Shown: in pieces, positions 12,519 to 22,173 of the stretch
Layout: each line of letters starts with the position of its first letter
Position numbering within the stretch: position 1 is the stretch's first letter
DNA from: Fragilaria crotonensis
Taxonomy: Eukaryota > Bacillariophyta > Fragilariophyceae > Fragilariales > Fragilariaceae
NCBI GenBank assembly: GCA_022925895.1
Contig: JAKSYS010000493.1
Coordinates: 1-48,392, forward strand
Length of the DNA stretch: 48,392 nucleotides
Reading direction: 5' to 3'
Notes under the pieces: generated by a model
What the model was told of the DNA's origin: nothing
The model's database searches: none
The model's input: only the letters and a program-made list of their open reading frames with translations
Position numbers and translations under genes: made by a program

Positions 12519-14732
12519 CTAAATCACGTTACTACTGAACTCTTCTTGGAGGCGCTGATACCTACGTAGGTCCTGAGGGGTGACACTCGCAACAACTTCT
12601 TCAGAGGCGGCTATCAAGTCAGCTGCTGTCACCACGGGAATCATATCGTCACCCCAATTTTCCAAGACGTCGTCTAAAGAGAGAAATGGAGTCACTTGGT
12701 GTTCAGCAGCCTCGCATAATCGCTTCAAACTCCTCATTAAGGCACCGCTGGCGACGGCCGCAAAGTCGGCGCCACTCAGATGAGGTGGTAGTTCGTTCAC
12801 AACTGCAAGGGAGATCTGCATCGGATCACCGTCTTTTTCTAATTTAAACTTCCGAATCAACGCTGACAAAACTTGAGCCCGGTCCTCTTTGTTTGACGGC
12901 AATCCCAAGTAAACTTTTCGATCTAATCTCCCTGGCCGGAGCAACGAAGGATCCAGTAAGTCTGGTCGATTCGTAGCGCCTATCAAAAACACAGTGTCGT
13001 TGCGATCCAACTCAGTCAGCAAGGTAGCCACCACTCGCTCCATAACGCCTCCTCCATCACCCAAGCCGCCGCGACGAGGAGCCAATGAATCTAACTCATC
13101 GAAGAAGAGAACTGCAGCTTTGCTCATTACGGCCGCATCACGAGCACTGGCAAAGATTTGGCGAACATTCGCCTCACTTTCTCCCACGTACGAGCCCAGA
13201 AGTTCTGGACCCTTGACTGAAAAGAAGGGCAAACCACATTCCGTTGCAACGGCCTTCGCCACGAGAGTCTTTCCAGTTCCAGGTGGGCCGTACAAGAGGA
13301 TGCCTGATCTGCGCGTGCCTTGAAACAGTTCTGGGTGCTGCAGTGGTAGCTCAATGGCATCCATGATCTCCTTCCGAACGTGGCTAAGTCCACCGATGTC
13401 TTGCCAGTGAACGTCCGGGATCTGGGAGGAGGTTTGCGAGACAGGCTTGACTGCTTGCCCAAGAAATGCAGCGACACTATGCTTGCTGTTGAGCCACAGT
13501 CGCTTCCACTTGCGAATGTCCAGGGCGGTGTGCCCAACGAGGTGTGGCAAGGCATTGGCGAATGTAGCATCATCATTCCACAAGTATCGAGCGTACGCTT
13601 CGTCTGGCTCACTTATCGTTACGGCAGCAAAAACAAGATTCTCCAGCAAAGGCCCGGCCGCGAGGGGCGCCCGCGAGGACAAGACAACAATGACAGGAGG
13701 AACAAAACCTGATACAGCCTTTGGAATCGTCCTGAGTCTGAGAGCAGCCATTAACATCGTCCAGAGCCGCATCTCGAGCATATGACGTAGGGGTTCGTCA
13801 TCTTTTGGCAACTCGTCGTCGAGGTCGACAAGGTGCAAGACACAAGGTGCACATTCGTGAGCTTGGTCTAGAGCTGCCTGGCATCCTGCAAGTTTGTCCT
13901 GAGTCGACCCGGTTGTTACAGTCCGTCCGCGAAAATGAGCAAAGGCCGCCAGTCCTCTGACCTTTAAATATCGTCTACCTAAAGAATGTGATGCAGCTTC
14001 TACGCACCTGTCAGCATCATTTGACATACTGCCAATCACATGCAGAATTCTATGCGACGCAGGGACATCGAGTGGTGTTTGCAAGGCCCCGATGACTCTG
14101 CACAGAGTCGGATGAGTTGATTCCTGAAATGGCTTATTCAATAAATAATGCTTGGTTCGGTCCATTGGTGGTAATCTCTGTGTAGGGACATGGGAAGGGC
14201 AGGATTCCAACTTCCACTCAGTTTGGGATGTTGTCCAACATGGACCAGGAGTCAATACTTTATAGACAAAGACTTGATTATCTAGCAGCACCGATACAAG
14301 AACTCCTAATGATACAAGACGGTCGACGCTTCCAATCGGAGGGCATTCAATAGTTGTTCTCTCCTGAAGAACGCTGTTCATGACGGGTCTCCCCAAGAGT
14401 GCGATAGATACACTTGAAGCGAAGGCGACGTTCGCCGTGTGCGCTTGAATGTCGCAGGTCGACGCCCCAAAATAGAACATAGTTGGAGGAGTCTTTATCA
14501 GTGTTGTGGATGTGATCTCGTCGTCGATACAAAGCTTGGCTGGTATCCGAAAACCATTTCGAGACAACCAAACTACATCACCATGTTTGATCGACAGTCG
14601 AATGAGCAAGTCTGCGGACCCGTAGACGGTCGATTCCTCTCGCATATCCTGAAATAGTATGATTGTTACCTCTACCTTCGGAGCATTCAGGAGTCGACAA
14701 AACGAAGAAGCTCGAAGCAGGCGACGCGTCAT
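12519..14732 (-). CDS. PEX6: Peroxisomal AAA+ ATPase peroxin 6
   Basis: PEX6 pairs with PEX1 to form the hexameric motor that pulls ubiquitinated PEX5 out of the peroxisomal membrane. This 737-residue protein carries one good AAA domain at its C-terminus (about 441-700). It has WQDIGGLSHV, Walker A GPPGTGKT at 482-489, pore region VKGPELLGSYVGESE, Walker B FFDELDSLAP at 543-552, sensor GATNRPDLLDP near 585, and arginine finger region LRPGRLDR. The region before it (about 230-430) looks like the degenerate D1 of PEX6, without Walker A, and the last residues (VTPQDLRRYQRLQEEF) match the PEX6 C-terminal helix pattern. The GESEANVRQIF box and the closing helix favour PEX6 over CDC48 or PEX1. It is shorter than typical PEX6 (about 950-1000), so the N-domain is reduced or an upstream exon is missed. 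It is intact, and its 3' end faces the ABCF gene across 86 bp. Confidence 0.9.
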   Translation of the reverse strand: MTRRLLRASSFCRLLNAPKVEVTIILFQDMREESTVYGSADLLIRLSIKHGDVVWLSRNGFRIPAKLCIDDEITSTTLIKTPPTMFYFGASTCDIQAHTANVAFASSVSIALLGRPVMNSVLQERTTIECPPIGSVDRLVSLGVLVSVLLDNQVFVYKVLTPGPCWTTSQTEWKLESCPSHVPTQRLPPMDRTKHYLLNKPFQESTHPTLCRVIGALQTPLDVPASHRILHVIGSMSNDADRCVEAASHSLGRRYLKVRGLAAFAHFRGRTVTTGSTQDKLAGCQAALDQAHECAPCVLHLVDLDDELPKDDEPLRHMLEMRLWTMLMAALRLRTIPKAVSGFVPPVIVVLSSRAPLAAGPLLENLVFAAVTISEPDEAYARYLWNDDATFANALPHLVGHTALDIRKWKRLWLNSKHSVAAFLGQAVKPVSQTSSQIPDVHWQDIGGLSHVRKEIMDAIELPLQHPELFQGTRRSGILLYGPPGTGKTLVAKAVATECGLPFFSVKGPELLGSYVGESEANVRQIFASARDAAVMSKAAVLFFDELDSLAPRRGGLGDGGGVMERVVATLLTELDRNDTVFLIGATNRPDLLDPSLLRPGRLDRKVYLGLPSNKEDRAQVLSALIRKFKLEKDGDPMQISLAVVNELPPHLSGADFAAVASGALMRSLKRLCEAAEHQVTPFLSLDDVLENWGDDMIPVVTAADLIAASEEVVASVTPQDLRRYQRLQEEFSSNVI

Positions 14733-14749
14733 AGTAACTGTTAAGTTAC

Positions 14750-14767
14750 AATACTACCGGTAGTATT
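14750..14767. promoter_or_regulatory. 18-bp perfect palindrome just upstream of PEX6
   Basis: AATACTACCGGTAGTATT is a perfect inverted repeat without a loop, separated by 17 bp from the PEX6 start codon (14732). Its core TACCGGTA recurs in at least seven other spacers of the window, so it may be a genome-wide repeat word rather than a specific operator. A regulatory role is inference. Confidence 0.4.
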
Positions 14768-15318
14768 AGGTGTGTCAATGGCCACAAGCAAGCTGGGTTC
14801 ACCTTCATTCTGTTGCTCGTGGGAACATTGTACTGTAGTACATCGTACATTATATAGTCGTATGCATGATGAGGTTTACTGGGATACTACTCCGAGTTTC
14901 GTGTACTACTAGTAGAGTACATGTAACTGACGATAGTATCGAGTATCAAGTACTGTGGTACTCCAGTACTAGAAGGCGTACAGTACACTCCGCTGAAATC
15001 TACTGGTACTAGTACCACAACCCACAACACTGATGACTCCATACAGTACGATAGCTCTTCAGTTATTATTCCGAGATTCCAGCCTCCAGCCCCAGGCCCC
15101 AGGTTTCAGGACGAAGTCGAGTACTGACATATAAATGATATAAACTCTATACTCTATACTAGTAGTGGGTGCCTCCCAATTGGTCGGACTTTTGGAATAC
15201 GTGTACGGTACTGGCGAAGCTTCTTGGTTACTGTTACTGTTTACTTTCAGTACTCAACCCTGGCGAAGCTCCGTAGCGTTACTGTTTGTCCAGTTCAGTA
15301 CTATACGCAAGTAGTGCA
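14768..15318. other. Spacer with GTAC/CTAG palindromic words
   Basis: No gene is seen. The stretch is dense in GTACT, TACTAGTA and GGTACTAGTACC-like words and contains near-duplicated phrases around 15217-15300 (GGCGAAGCT followed shortly by a TTACTGTT phrase, twice). Nothing resembling an RNA gene was recognised. Confidence 0.5.
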
Positions 15319-15361
15319 GTACCCCAGAGCCCAGAGTGGTCATACTCCGTAACAGACGCAC
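15319..15361 (+). repeat. Direct repeat copy 1 (partner at 15704-15740)
   Basis: This copy begins AGTACCCCAGAG and ends TGGTCATACTCCGTAACAGA plus CGCAC. It differs from copy 2 by an extra 7-nt CCCAGAG in tandem. Apart from that insertion the two copies are identical over about 36 nt. They bracket the ankyrin fragment. Confidence 0.85.
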
Positions 15362-15487
15362 GCACTGACGCAACTACGTATATGCAAATCTTACCGATAT
15401 CGCTTACGGAGTACTCCAGTATGCATGTATGACATATACTCCGAGTATGAGACCACTGTACTGCGCATTGCGCACAGTGAAAAAATT

Positions 15488-15622
15488 CAGACAGGCCATG
15501 ATGAGAGCCGTGTTACCATTTTCATCATCTTGTTGGGTATTCAAACTTGCTCCTCGTTGCAAAAGTTGGCAAACCCTGGCCAGATTCCCCTCTCCGGCGT
15601 ATTGAATCAATTGTTGATTCAT
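15488..15622 (-). pseudogene. Ankyrin-repeat gene fragment
   Basis: From an ATG at 15622 the minus strand reads an ankyrin-like start: NQQLIQYAGEGNLARVCQLL, then RGASLNTQQDDENGNTALIMA. This matches the ankyrin consensus (G-x-T-A-L-x-x-A) and the typical first helix of an ankyrin protein. Past about 15488 the frame stays open to 15404, but the peptide no longer looks like ankyrin and runs into palindromic spacer. Either this is the first exon of a gene whose remainder is not here, or a truncated scrap; no good GT donor is visible at the break, so I prefer a fragment. It lies between two identical direct repeats. Confidence 0.55.
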
Positions 15623-15703
15623 GTACAGTAAGTACTCTGGACACTTTCGTCTGGAGTCTGGAGTCTGGAGTGTTTCTACGCCGGATCTTGCTGGATCCAG
15701 TAT

Positions 15704-15740
15704 AGTACCCCAGAGTGGTCATACTCCGTAACAGACGCAC
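15704..15740 (+). repeat. Direct repeat copy 2 (partner at 15319-15361)
   Basis: This 37-nt copy runs from AGTACCCCAGAGTGGTC to ACAGACGCAC and lacks the internal CCCAGAG duplication of copy 1. The GC-rich retrotransposon starts within some tens of bases downstream, so this copy could mark its 5' boundary or an older insertion or duplication event. A neighbouring triple TCTGGAG tandem lies at about 15651-15671. Confidence 0.85.
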
Positions 15741-18700
15741 ACACCACATTGAGGTTGTCGTCACGCCAAACCGACGAGAACTTTGTTGTGCAGTGTCATG
15801 ACTGCGAATGGTGCGGGAACGAGCAACCGCCGAGGAACGACAGCGAACAGAGCTGTAACGGCGGTGATCGACGGTGTCGATCATCGCCGCCTCGAGTTGC
15901 CAACCGCGCGCCAGGAAATTCAAAACTCCTTGACGCATAGCGCGCTCGTACCTCACGGTACAACTCGCGAGCGTCCGTCCTCTGTCCGTCAGCAGCCGCT
16001 GAATGACGACTCGCACGTCGATGCAGACGATGGTTTTACTCATGAGCCACCGCGGCGTCGACAGCGCCAAGTCCTTCAGCTCTGCTGCGACTGCTCGAGA
16101 TCGTCGACCTGTGCCCTGGCACGGCCGACAGCTCGCTCACAGGCTTGTCCCTGTCGAGTGGCGAACAAGCGCTGCACTTCGTGCACTTGCTTCAACCACT
16201 GCCAGAACAAGCGAGCGCCGCTGCCACCGCCGAACACCACGACGCTGCGATGCTTCTTCACCAGTCCCAGCGCACCTGCGCCCACAGAGCCCACCCCAGC
16301 AATCGAATCCGCCCCACCAGCTGCCGTTCCGCCCGCCGCGACCGAGACCCCCCCAGCGCTTTCCCCGACATCCCGACACCACACCGCAGCGACGAACGAC
16401 GTCGACGGCGACGTCGGCATGACTCCGGAGCCACTGGATCGGGCCCGCACTCCGCCGCCCGACGACGACACTGATGACCCCTCCCTGCCCGCCCCGACGG
16501 AAACAGCGACGGCCGCCATCGCTGGCGAGGACCCGATTCCAGCTTGTCCCCCCGTGACAGAGGCAGCGGCCACCAATAGGGCCAACGCCCCTGCGCGGGA
16601 AGATCCAGAGGCGACTCCCGGACCGGCGATAACGCCGGACGAGGGAGCCAATCTGCCCGGCTACTTCGTAACCGCGGCGGATCGCCTACTGGATGCCGCC
16701 CTCGGAGATCACGTCCACGACAACGCTGGGACGCATCTCCAGGGCGGCTTCTCCGATGACGCGCTATGGCAGCGCCGATGGAGGAGGATGGCACAGATCG
16801 CCACCACCCGCTACCCTGCCCCCGCTGGTAGAGTGGGGCGGTGCTTCCTTGCCATCCTCACCTCCGAGTTCCGGGGCGTACGCGAACGCCGCTGGAACTC
16901 GGAACGCCCCCTGGTGTTCGCCGCAACAGTGTTGCAGACGACACAAGGGGTTCGTCGGGCCAAGGACATTCGTTCGCGCCTCGCGCAACGAATGGACTTG
17001 TGGGACCAAGGCCACTTCAAGGCCTTGGTCGACGACGCTGAGGGGGAAGTCCTTTCTCGACAACCCTCCTCCCGTCCACCCGACGAAGAGGCGCGCGCTC
17101 GCTCCTTCAATGCACGCGTCCTCTCCGGCAGACTTCGCTCGGCCGTGCGAACACTCACCGACCGCTCCGGCGGCGGCGTCCGCCAGCCTGACGACCTCTG
17201 CTCGAAGGCAGGCCGACCGGTCTGGCAGGTGCTTCAAGAGAAGCGCCCGGCCCTTCGGGACCCGACCTCTGTTGGAGATGAGGATGGGGCCTTCGAGCCC
17301 TATCCCGATCTCCCAGCCCCAGTCCCTGTGTGTGTCACACAGGATGACGTGGAGGCCATCTCCTCCCGGCTCGCCGGCGCCGCCGGACCCGGCGGCACCG
17401 ACGCCGTCGACCTCGCCAACTGGCTCCTTCGCTTCGGACGAGAGTCCGAAGCACTGCGGGAGGAGATGGCGGCCTGGACCAACTGGCTCGCCAACACCTC
17501 GCCGCCCTGGGCGGCCTACCGCGCCATGATGGCAAATCGCCTGGTTGCGCTCGACAAGCAACCAGGCACTCGCCCGATTGGCATTGGCGAGGTGTACCGT
17601 CGCCTGTGGGCCAAATGCCTCCTGAAGGCAATCGGATCACAGGCGACGGCGGCATGCGGCAACTTCAACCTCTGTGCAGGCCTCCAGGCCGGCATCGAGG
17701 GCACCGTCCACGCCGTGCGCGACGTCTTTGCCGACCCCTCGCTGATCCCTGCTCCGCCCCCAGACGATCACGACGCTGACGACCCCCTTACGCAGGCGAT
17801 TGCGGATCCGCCTGCCGCGCCGCCTCCCATCCCCCTCGCCGATATGACGCTGGATGAGGCCTTCACGGCCATCGCCGATGACGCGGGCCTCTCCTCGGCC
17901 GAAGCCTCGGCCGTCCTTTTGGTCGACGCGACCAACGGCTTCAACGAGCTCGGCCGCAAGGCCATGCTCTGGACCGTGCGCCACCGTTGGGCCAACGGCG
18001 CCCGGTTCAGCTTCAACTGCTACCGGCACTCGGCCCAACTCCTCCTGCGTCGCCGCGGCGGAGACTGCGAGATCATTCTCTCGCGAGGGGGTCACGCAAG
18101 GCGACCCCCTCTCCATGGTGCTCTATGGACTCGCGCTGACGCCGCTCGCCGAGACCATACGAGCGCGCGTCCCCACGGTCGTCCAACCATGGTACGCCGA
18201 CGATGCGGCCATGGCCGACCCGGTCGCCGACATCGCTGAGGCACAGCGCCTCCTCCTTGAACTTGGCCCGCGCCGGGGGTACTTCCCCGAGCCGGACAAG
18301 TCCATCCTCATCGCCCCGCTCGCCACCCCATCCAACGCCCTAGCGTCCCTCGCGGAATTCAACTTCCGACACGAGGAGGGGCACCGATACCTGGGTGGCT
18401 TCGTGGGATCGGGCGCAGCCGAGGCGTCCTGGGTGGACCCTCAAGTCCAGCAATGGATCCAGGGCGTCCACAGCCTCGCGGCGGCTGCGCGGAGATACCC
18501 ACAGACCGCCTACGCCGGTCTGTCGCAGTCCCTCCAGTCGGAGTGGCAGTACCTCCAGCGCGTGACGCCTGACATCGCGCCTGCCTTCGCACCGCTGGAG
18601 GCCGCACTCGCGACTGTCTTCTTGCCGGCTCTCCTTGACGCTACGATTGAGGAGGTCGCCGCTCTCCGCCCCCTCCTCGCTCTCCCTCTACGCATGGGGG

Positions 18701-19870
18701 GCCTGGGCATCCCGGACCCGACGACGACCGGGGAGTTCTGCTTCGCGGCATCGACGGCGAGTACGAACCTCCTCCAAGACTCCCTGGTGACAGGCGCCCC
18801 GGGCTGCGCAACGGCGCACAGGCGCGACGCCTCCACCAATCGCCTCGCGGCGAAGGCGGATCAGCGACGCGCCACCGACAATCGCCTGGCCGCGATTCTC
18901 AGGGGCGCGCGGCCAATGGAGAAGCGACGCATCCTACGGTCGGCAGCGACCGGCGCGTGGCTCTCCACCCGGCCGAGCCTCCTCAATGGCTCGGACCTTT
19001 CCGCGGAGGAATTCCGCGACGGGGTCCGCCTCCGGCTCGGCCTGCCTCCCACCTCCCTTCCGCCCCGCTGCGATGGCTGCGGCGAACGCTTCACGACGGA
19101 GCACGCCATGTCCTGCCGCACAGGAGGGCTGATCATCCACCGCCACAACGACCTCGTGGCGACGTGGGGACAGCTCTGCGGACAGGCGCACACCCCCTCC
19201 ACAGTCTCTGACGAGCCACTCATCCGAACCAGTCAGGACGTGCAGGCGGCGGGCGCCAACCGTACCGAGCCCACCCCAGAACTCCGCGGCGACATCGCTG
19301 TCCACGGCTTCTGGACCCGCGACACCACGGCGATCTTCGATGTCCGCGTCACCGATACGGATGCCCCATCGCACCGCAACACCCCCCGGAGAAGGTCCTC
19401 CAGCGTCACGAGAAGGAGAAGAAGGCAAAATACGGCGCGCTCTGCATTGCGCGACGCCGTACCTTCACTCCCCTCGTGTTCTCGGTGGACGGGATGCAAG
19501 GCGTGGAGGCTACCGCCGCTTCGCGGCGGCTAGCCTCCAGCCTCGCTTCCAAATGGAAGCGATCGTACTCTGAAGTTTGCGGCTTCGTACGATCGCGCCT
19601 CGCGATCGCCCTGGTCCGCTCCGCCAGCCGCTGCCTCCGCGCCGATCGCAACCCGATGCGCCGAACCCCCTCCCCGATCTGGGACTGCGGAGCGGGCCTC
19701 GGCCTCTATCGAATGTAACCGATGCGCCCCTTCGCCCCTGCCCCCGCTCCCGCTGCCACTCGACGCATTCCCATGGCGCATGCCCCGGATTCTGGATTTT
19801 CGGATGTATAGCACTGGCGCACCGCCACGCGATGCCTACGGCACTGCTGTACCGGCCCATTCATACACAC
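15741..19870 (+). mobile_element. GC-rich non-LTR retrotransposon with restriction-like endonuclease
   Basis: A stretch of strikingly GC-rich DNA (for example 46 of 60 bases in 17161-17220), set in AT-richer spacer, carries a single long reading frame broken twice. Domain order is a Cys-rich N-terminus, reverse transcriptase, CCHC finger and PD-(D/E)XK-like endonuclease. This is the arrangement of early-branching non-LTR retrotransposons (R2, R4, NeSL, CRE and HERO groups), which insert by target-primed reverse transcription. There are no LTRs. The GC-rich composition continues past the last stop to about 19860, probably a 3' UTR. No poly(A) tail or clear target-site duplication could be fixed, so the boundaries are approximate. 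Confidence 0.8.
15798..19718 (+). pseudogene. Non-LTR retrotransposon polyprotein (RT + CCHC + endonuclease), two frameshifts
   Basis: The frame opens after a stop at 15750; its first ATG is 15798. Residues near 16080-16210 encode a Cys cluster (CCDCSRSSTC, then CPCRVANKRCTSCTC) that could bind zinc. A Pro/Ala-rich region follows. RT motifs include LVDATNGFNELGR (near 17925), GVTQGDPLSMVLYG (near 18090) and catalytic YADD at 18193-18204. A C-x2-C-x7-H-x3-C finger lies at 19069-19116. The endonuclease-like part shows RGDIAVHG, then FDVRVTD near 19336, then KEKKAKYG and VFSVDGMQGVEA. The frame shifts at about 18078-18090, consistent with loss of one TC unit in CTCTC, and again at the C6 run 19382-19387, where one more C restores the frame. 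With only two lesions over about 3.9 kb, it is either a recent copy or intact with assembly errors. Confidence 0.8.
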
Positions 19871-20836
19871 ATCAGTCATACATAGCATAGCTCAGCCCCA
19901 CGTAACATACATAGCACACAAAAATTTATAATATAGTAGGATAAGTGGAATTGCGACTTTGTCCAAGGTTTGTCGTTAGTACTTACCTTATATGTTATAC
20001 TTGTTCACTGCTATCTGCACTGCATACGTAAATACCTCATTTATACGTCGTCACTGCACTGCACACGTAAATTTCGCAAGTTCGAAGATTCTCATCTATG
20101 TACAGTATATTTGTATGTCACTTCAGGAAAGCCGTGTAGAACCGACATTTGCTTCCATCAAACTTCAAACGTTGGTTTGCAGGTCGAGGACACCGAAGCA
20201 GATGGTCCAATGCACGGTACCAGTACCAGTCCTTGTACTTTGCCAGAATCTTAGGTTATGTGCCTGGCACATACTGTATAACATAAGTAGTGGACAGGAG
20301 AGCAATTTGCATGCTACTGTACATTACCTGGTACCAGGTACTAGTACCACGTGTTGAGCGTTTAGAAAACACGAAAAATACATACTGTACGTTAGTGCGC
20401 CGTCGATGTTCAGCTTCAAAAATTGGTCTTCTATGCGTACTCGATTTAATACAGTTTTAGGAATTCGGAGTATCGTAGTTACTATGTATGTTGCACTAAA
20501 TACGCTGTCGAAGTTCTCAAACAAAAAAATTGGTCGTACCTTGTCATGCATCGTAGTCATAGTCGCTAGCACTTAGTCGTACCACGACCTTGATTTTCAA
20601 CGGCCGTTTCGTTTTTGATGTTTCAGTGCCATGTATGTATGTCACACATGTATTCTATGAATCGAGGTATACGGTATACGTGATCATATGAAACATGCTA
20701 CATTGTACCAGGTACGTATGCATGCATCATGCATCCTCACGAGATTTGGGCCTTGGTCCTTGGTTCCTACGGTACAACCTTTCTCGGTTCGATCACGAGC
20801 GTCGATATTCGAGCAGCACACATAACTAATAACGAC
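19871..20836. other. Spacer between the two retrotransposons
   Basis: No gene is supported. The sequence drops abruptly from GC-rich to AT-rich at about 19870. It contains GTAC palindromes (20215-20235 and 20325-20350). Its 3' end is the original flank of the host site into which the Copia element inserted, so it may include the displaced promoter of the helicase-associated-domain gene at 26436. Confidence 0.5.
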
Positions 20837-20841
20837 CAGGA
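20837..20841 (+). repeat. Target-site duplication, left copy (CAGGA)
   Basis: CAGGA directly precedes the first base of the 5' LTR and is repeated directly after the 3' LTR at 26400-26404. A 5-bp duplication is standard for Copia integrases and fixes both element boundaries. Confidence 0.92.
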
Positions 20842-20981
20842 TGTTGTTATCCCCGGGGAACCCGGAAGGTCATTGAGACTGCGTCACGCAATGTCCCACT
20901 ATGACTGAGTCCAGGGCCACCCAAATATCTAGCTCATAATTTATGTAGCTCATCGTTTGAACGACAAGCACCATCTCAACA
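20842..20981 (+). repeat. 5' LTR of the Copia element
   Basis: This 140-bp repeat begins TGTTGTTATCC and ends CCATCTCAACA, with the short terminal inverted repeat TGTTG/CAACA. It is identical to the 3' LTR except at 20876. The segment CTCATAATTTATG near 20933-20945 is the most promoter-like part, with the predicted RNA start near 20940. Confidence 0.95.
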
Positions 20982-20993
20982 GAGCTACATAAA
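20982..20993 (+). promoter_or_regulatory. Putative primer-binding site, self-complementary to the LTR
   Basis: GAGCTACATAAA begins at the first base after the 5' LTR, the position of a primer-binding site. It is the perfect reverse complement of TTTATGTAGCTC at 20940-20951 inside the LTR, and the match stops exactly at both ends. It does not begin with the TGG expected for pairing to the 3' CCA of a tRNA. The arrangement is like the self-priming site of the fission-yeast element Tf1, where the RNA's own 5' end primes minus-strand synthesis. That function here is inference; a packaging hairpin is an alternative. Confidence 0.5.
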
Positions 20994-21104
20994 CCTTCCC
21001 AAACGGCGTCGATAACGAACGCCGTCTTTCTACGGATAGTCATCTATACTATCTGCGTTCGTACCATAGTCCTAGCTGCGTCGACTTAGTCCACAGTTCA
21101 CGAC

Positions 21105-22173
21105 ATGGCATCCATGTCGAAATTCACGTTTCCTCATGAGTGTCTCACGCCCATCAGCGGCAAGCCAACAAACACCACGTTGCAGTTACTGCAACGCCAA
21201 CGTTACCAACGCTCGTTCCGTTCCATCTGCCCGTGGCGGCAGCGCCTACGGTCATCTTGCCATGCTCCTCAGCGATGCCGATTACCCGCTCGCGCTGGGG
21301 CCACCCTTCATTGTCCCCAGCCATCCCGGCCCACCGCCACCTCCCATCGGCACTTCCGCCGCTCTTACCGTCGCCATGCGAACGTACGCAGACGCCTTGG
21401 CTGATGTTGCCCTCTACAATAACCTCAGTGCTGCGTTGACAGCGCAGATCCTCACCGCTGTCAACGCGTCCTTTCTCAGTGCTCTCGAAGACCCTGACTT
21501 TGGATTTAGCGACGTCTCCCCTCGTGCCATGCTCACCCATCTGCGCGCCGAATACGGGACCCTGACCCCTGAAGAACTTGAGAAGAACCGAGCGGCCTTG
21601 TCCGAACCATGGAATTTTGACGATCCCATCGAGGATCTGTGGGCAAAAATTGCAAATATCCAGCGCGTTGCCACATTCGGTAACGTACCAATTGCGGACA
21701 TCACAATCATCACGCTCACGTTAGCAATGATAGAAGAAACCGGTCTTCTCGCAACCACAACCGAAAAGTTTCGCCTACGTCCCTTCGATGAATGGACAGT
21801 GGCTTTATTCCGCTCCGAGTTCCAACTCGGCAACAAGGAACGCATTCGCCGTCTCACAGCCGGCGATGCTGGGTTTCACGGCGCACACAATGTCATCGGT
21901 ACCCCCACGCCCGCCGTCGCTGCTGCCGCTGCCATCACGCCCACCGCCCCCACACATCCACCGGCGTCACGCCACGTCACCGTCGAAGGCGGCAAGATGT
22001 ATTATTGCTGGACTCACGGGCTCAGCCCGCATCGCATGCACACGTCCATCACATGCTTGCATAAAGCAGAAGGTCACCAAGATGACGCCACCGCGTTTCG
22101 CATGAAGGGTGGGAACAACACTATCTCATCCGGTAGACCGCGTCAACTCGCCGCCGCAGCCACAACCAACTGA
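21105..22173 (+). CDS. Copia Gag (one frameshift near 21203)
   Basis: Gag is the capsid and RNA-binding protein of the element. The likely start is ATG 21105, whose product reads MASMSKFTFPHECLTPISGK and PTNTTLQLLQRQ. At about 21200-21205 the conserved Gag pattern continues one frame over (NARSVPSARGG, AYGHLAML), so about two bases are missing or one is extra. An ATG at 21136 opens the downstream frame directly, but its first 20 residues do not fit the family. The body is helical and Ala-rich. The C-terminus has a zinc-knuckle-like set YYCWTHG, H, TSITC, EGH near 22003-22080. The frame ends with UGA at 22171-22173, and Pol continues in the same frame. Confidence 0.8.

Noticed and set aside
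16076-19860. Long open frames on the minus strand and in alternate plus frames of the GC-rich retrotransposon
   Set aside because: They are shadows of the GC-rich codon usage in the real frame; stops are rare in all frames and none shows a domain.
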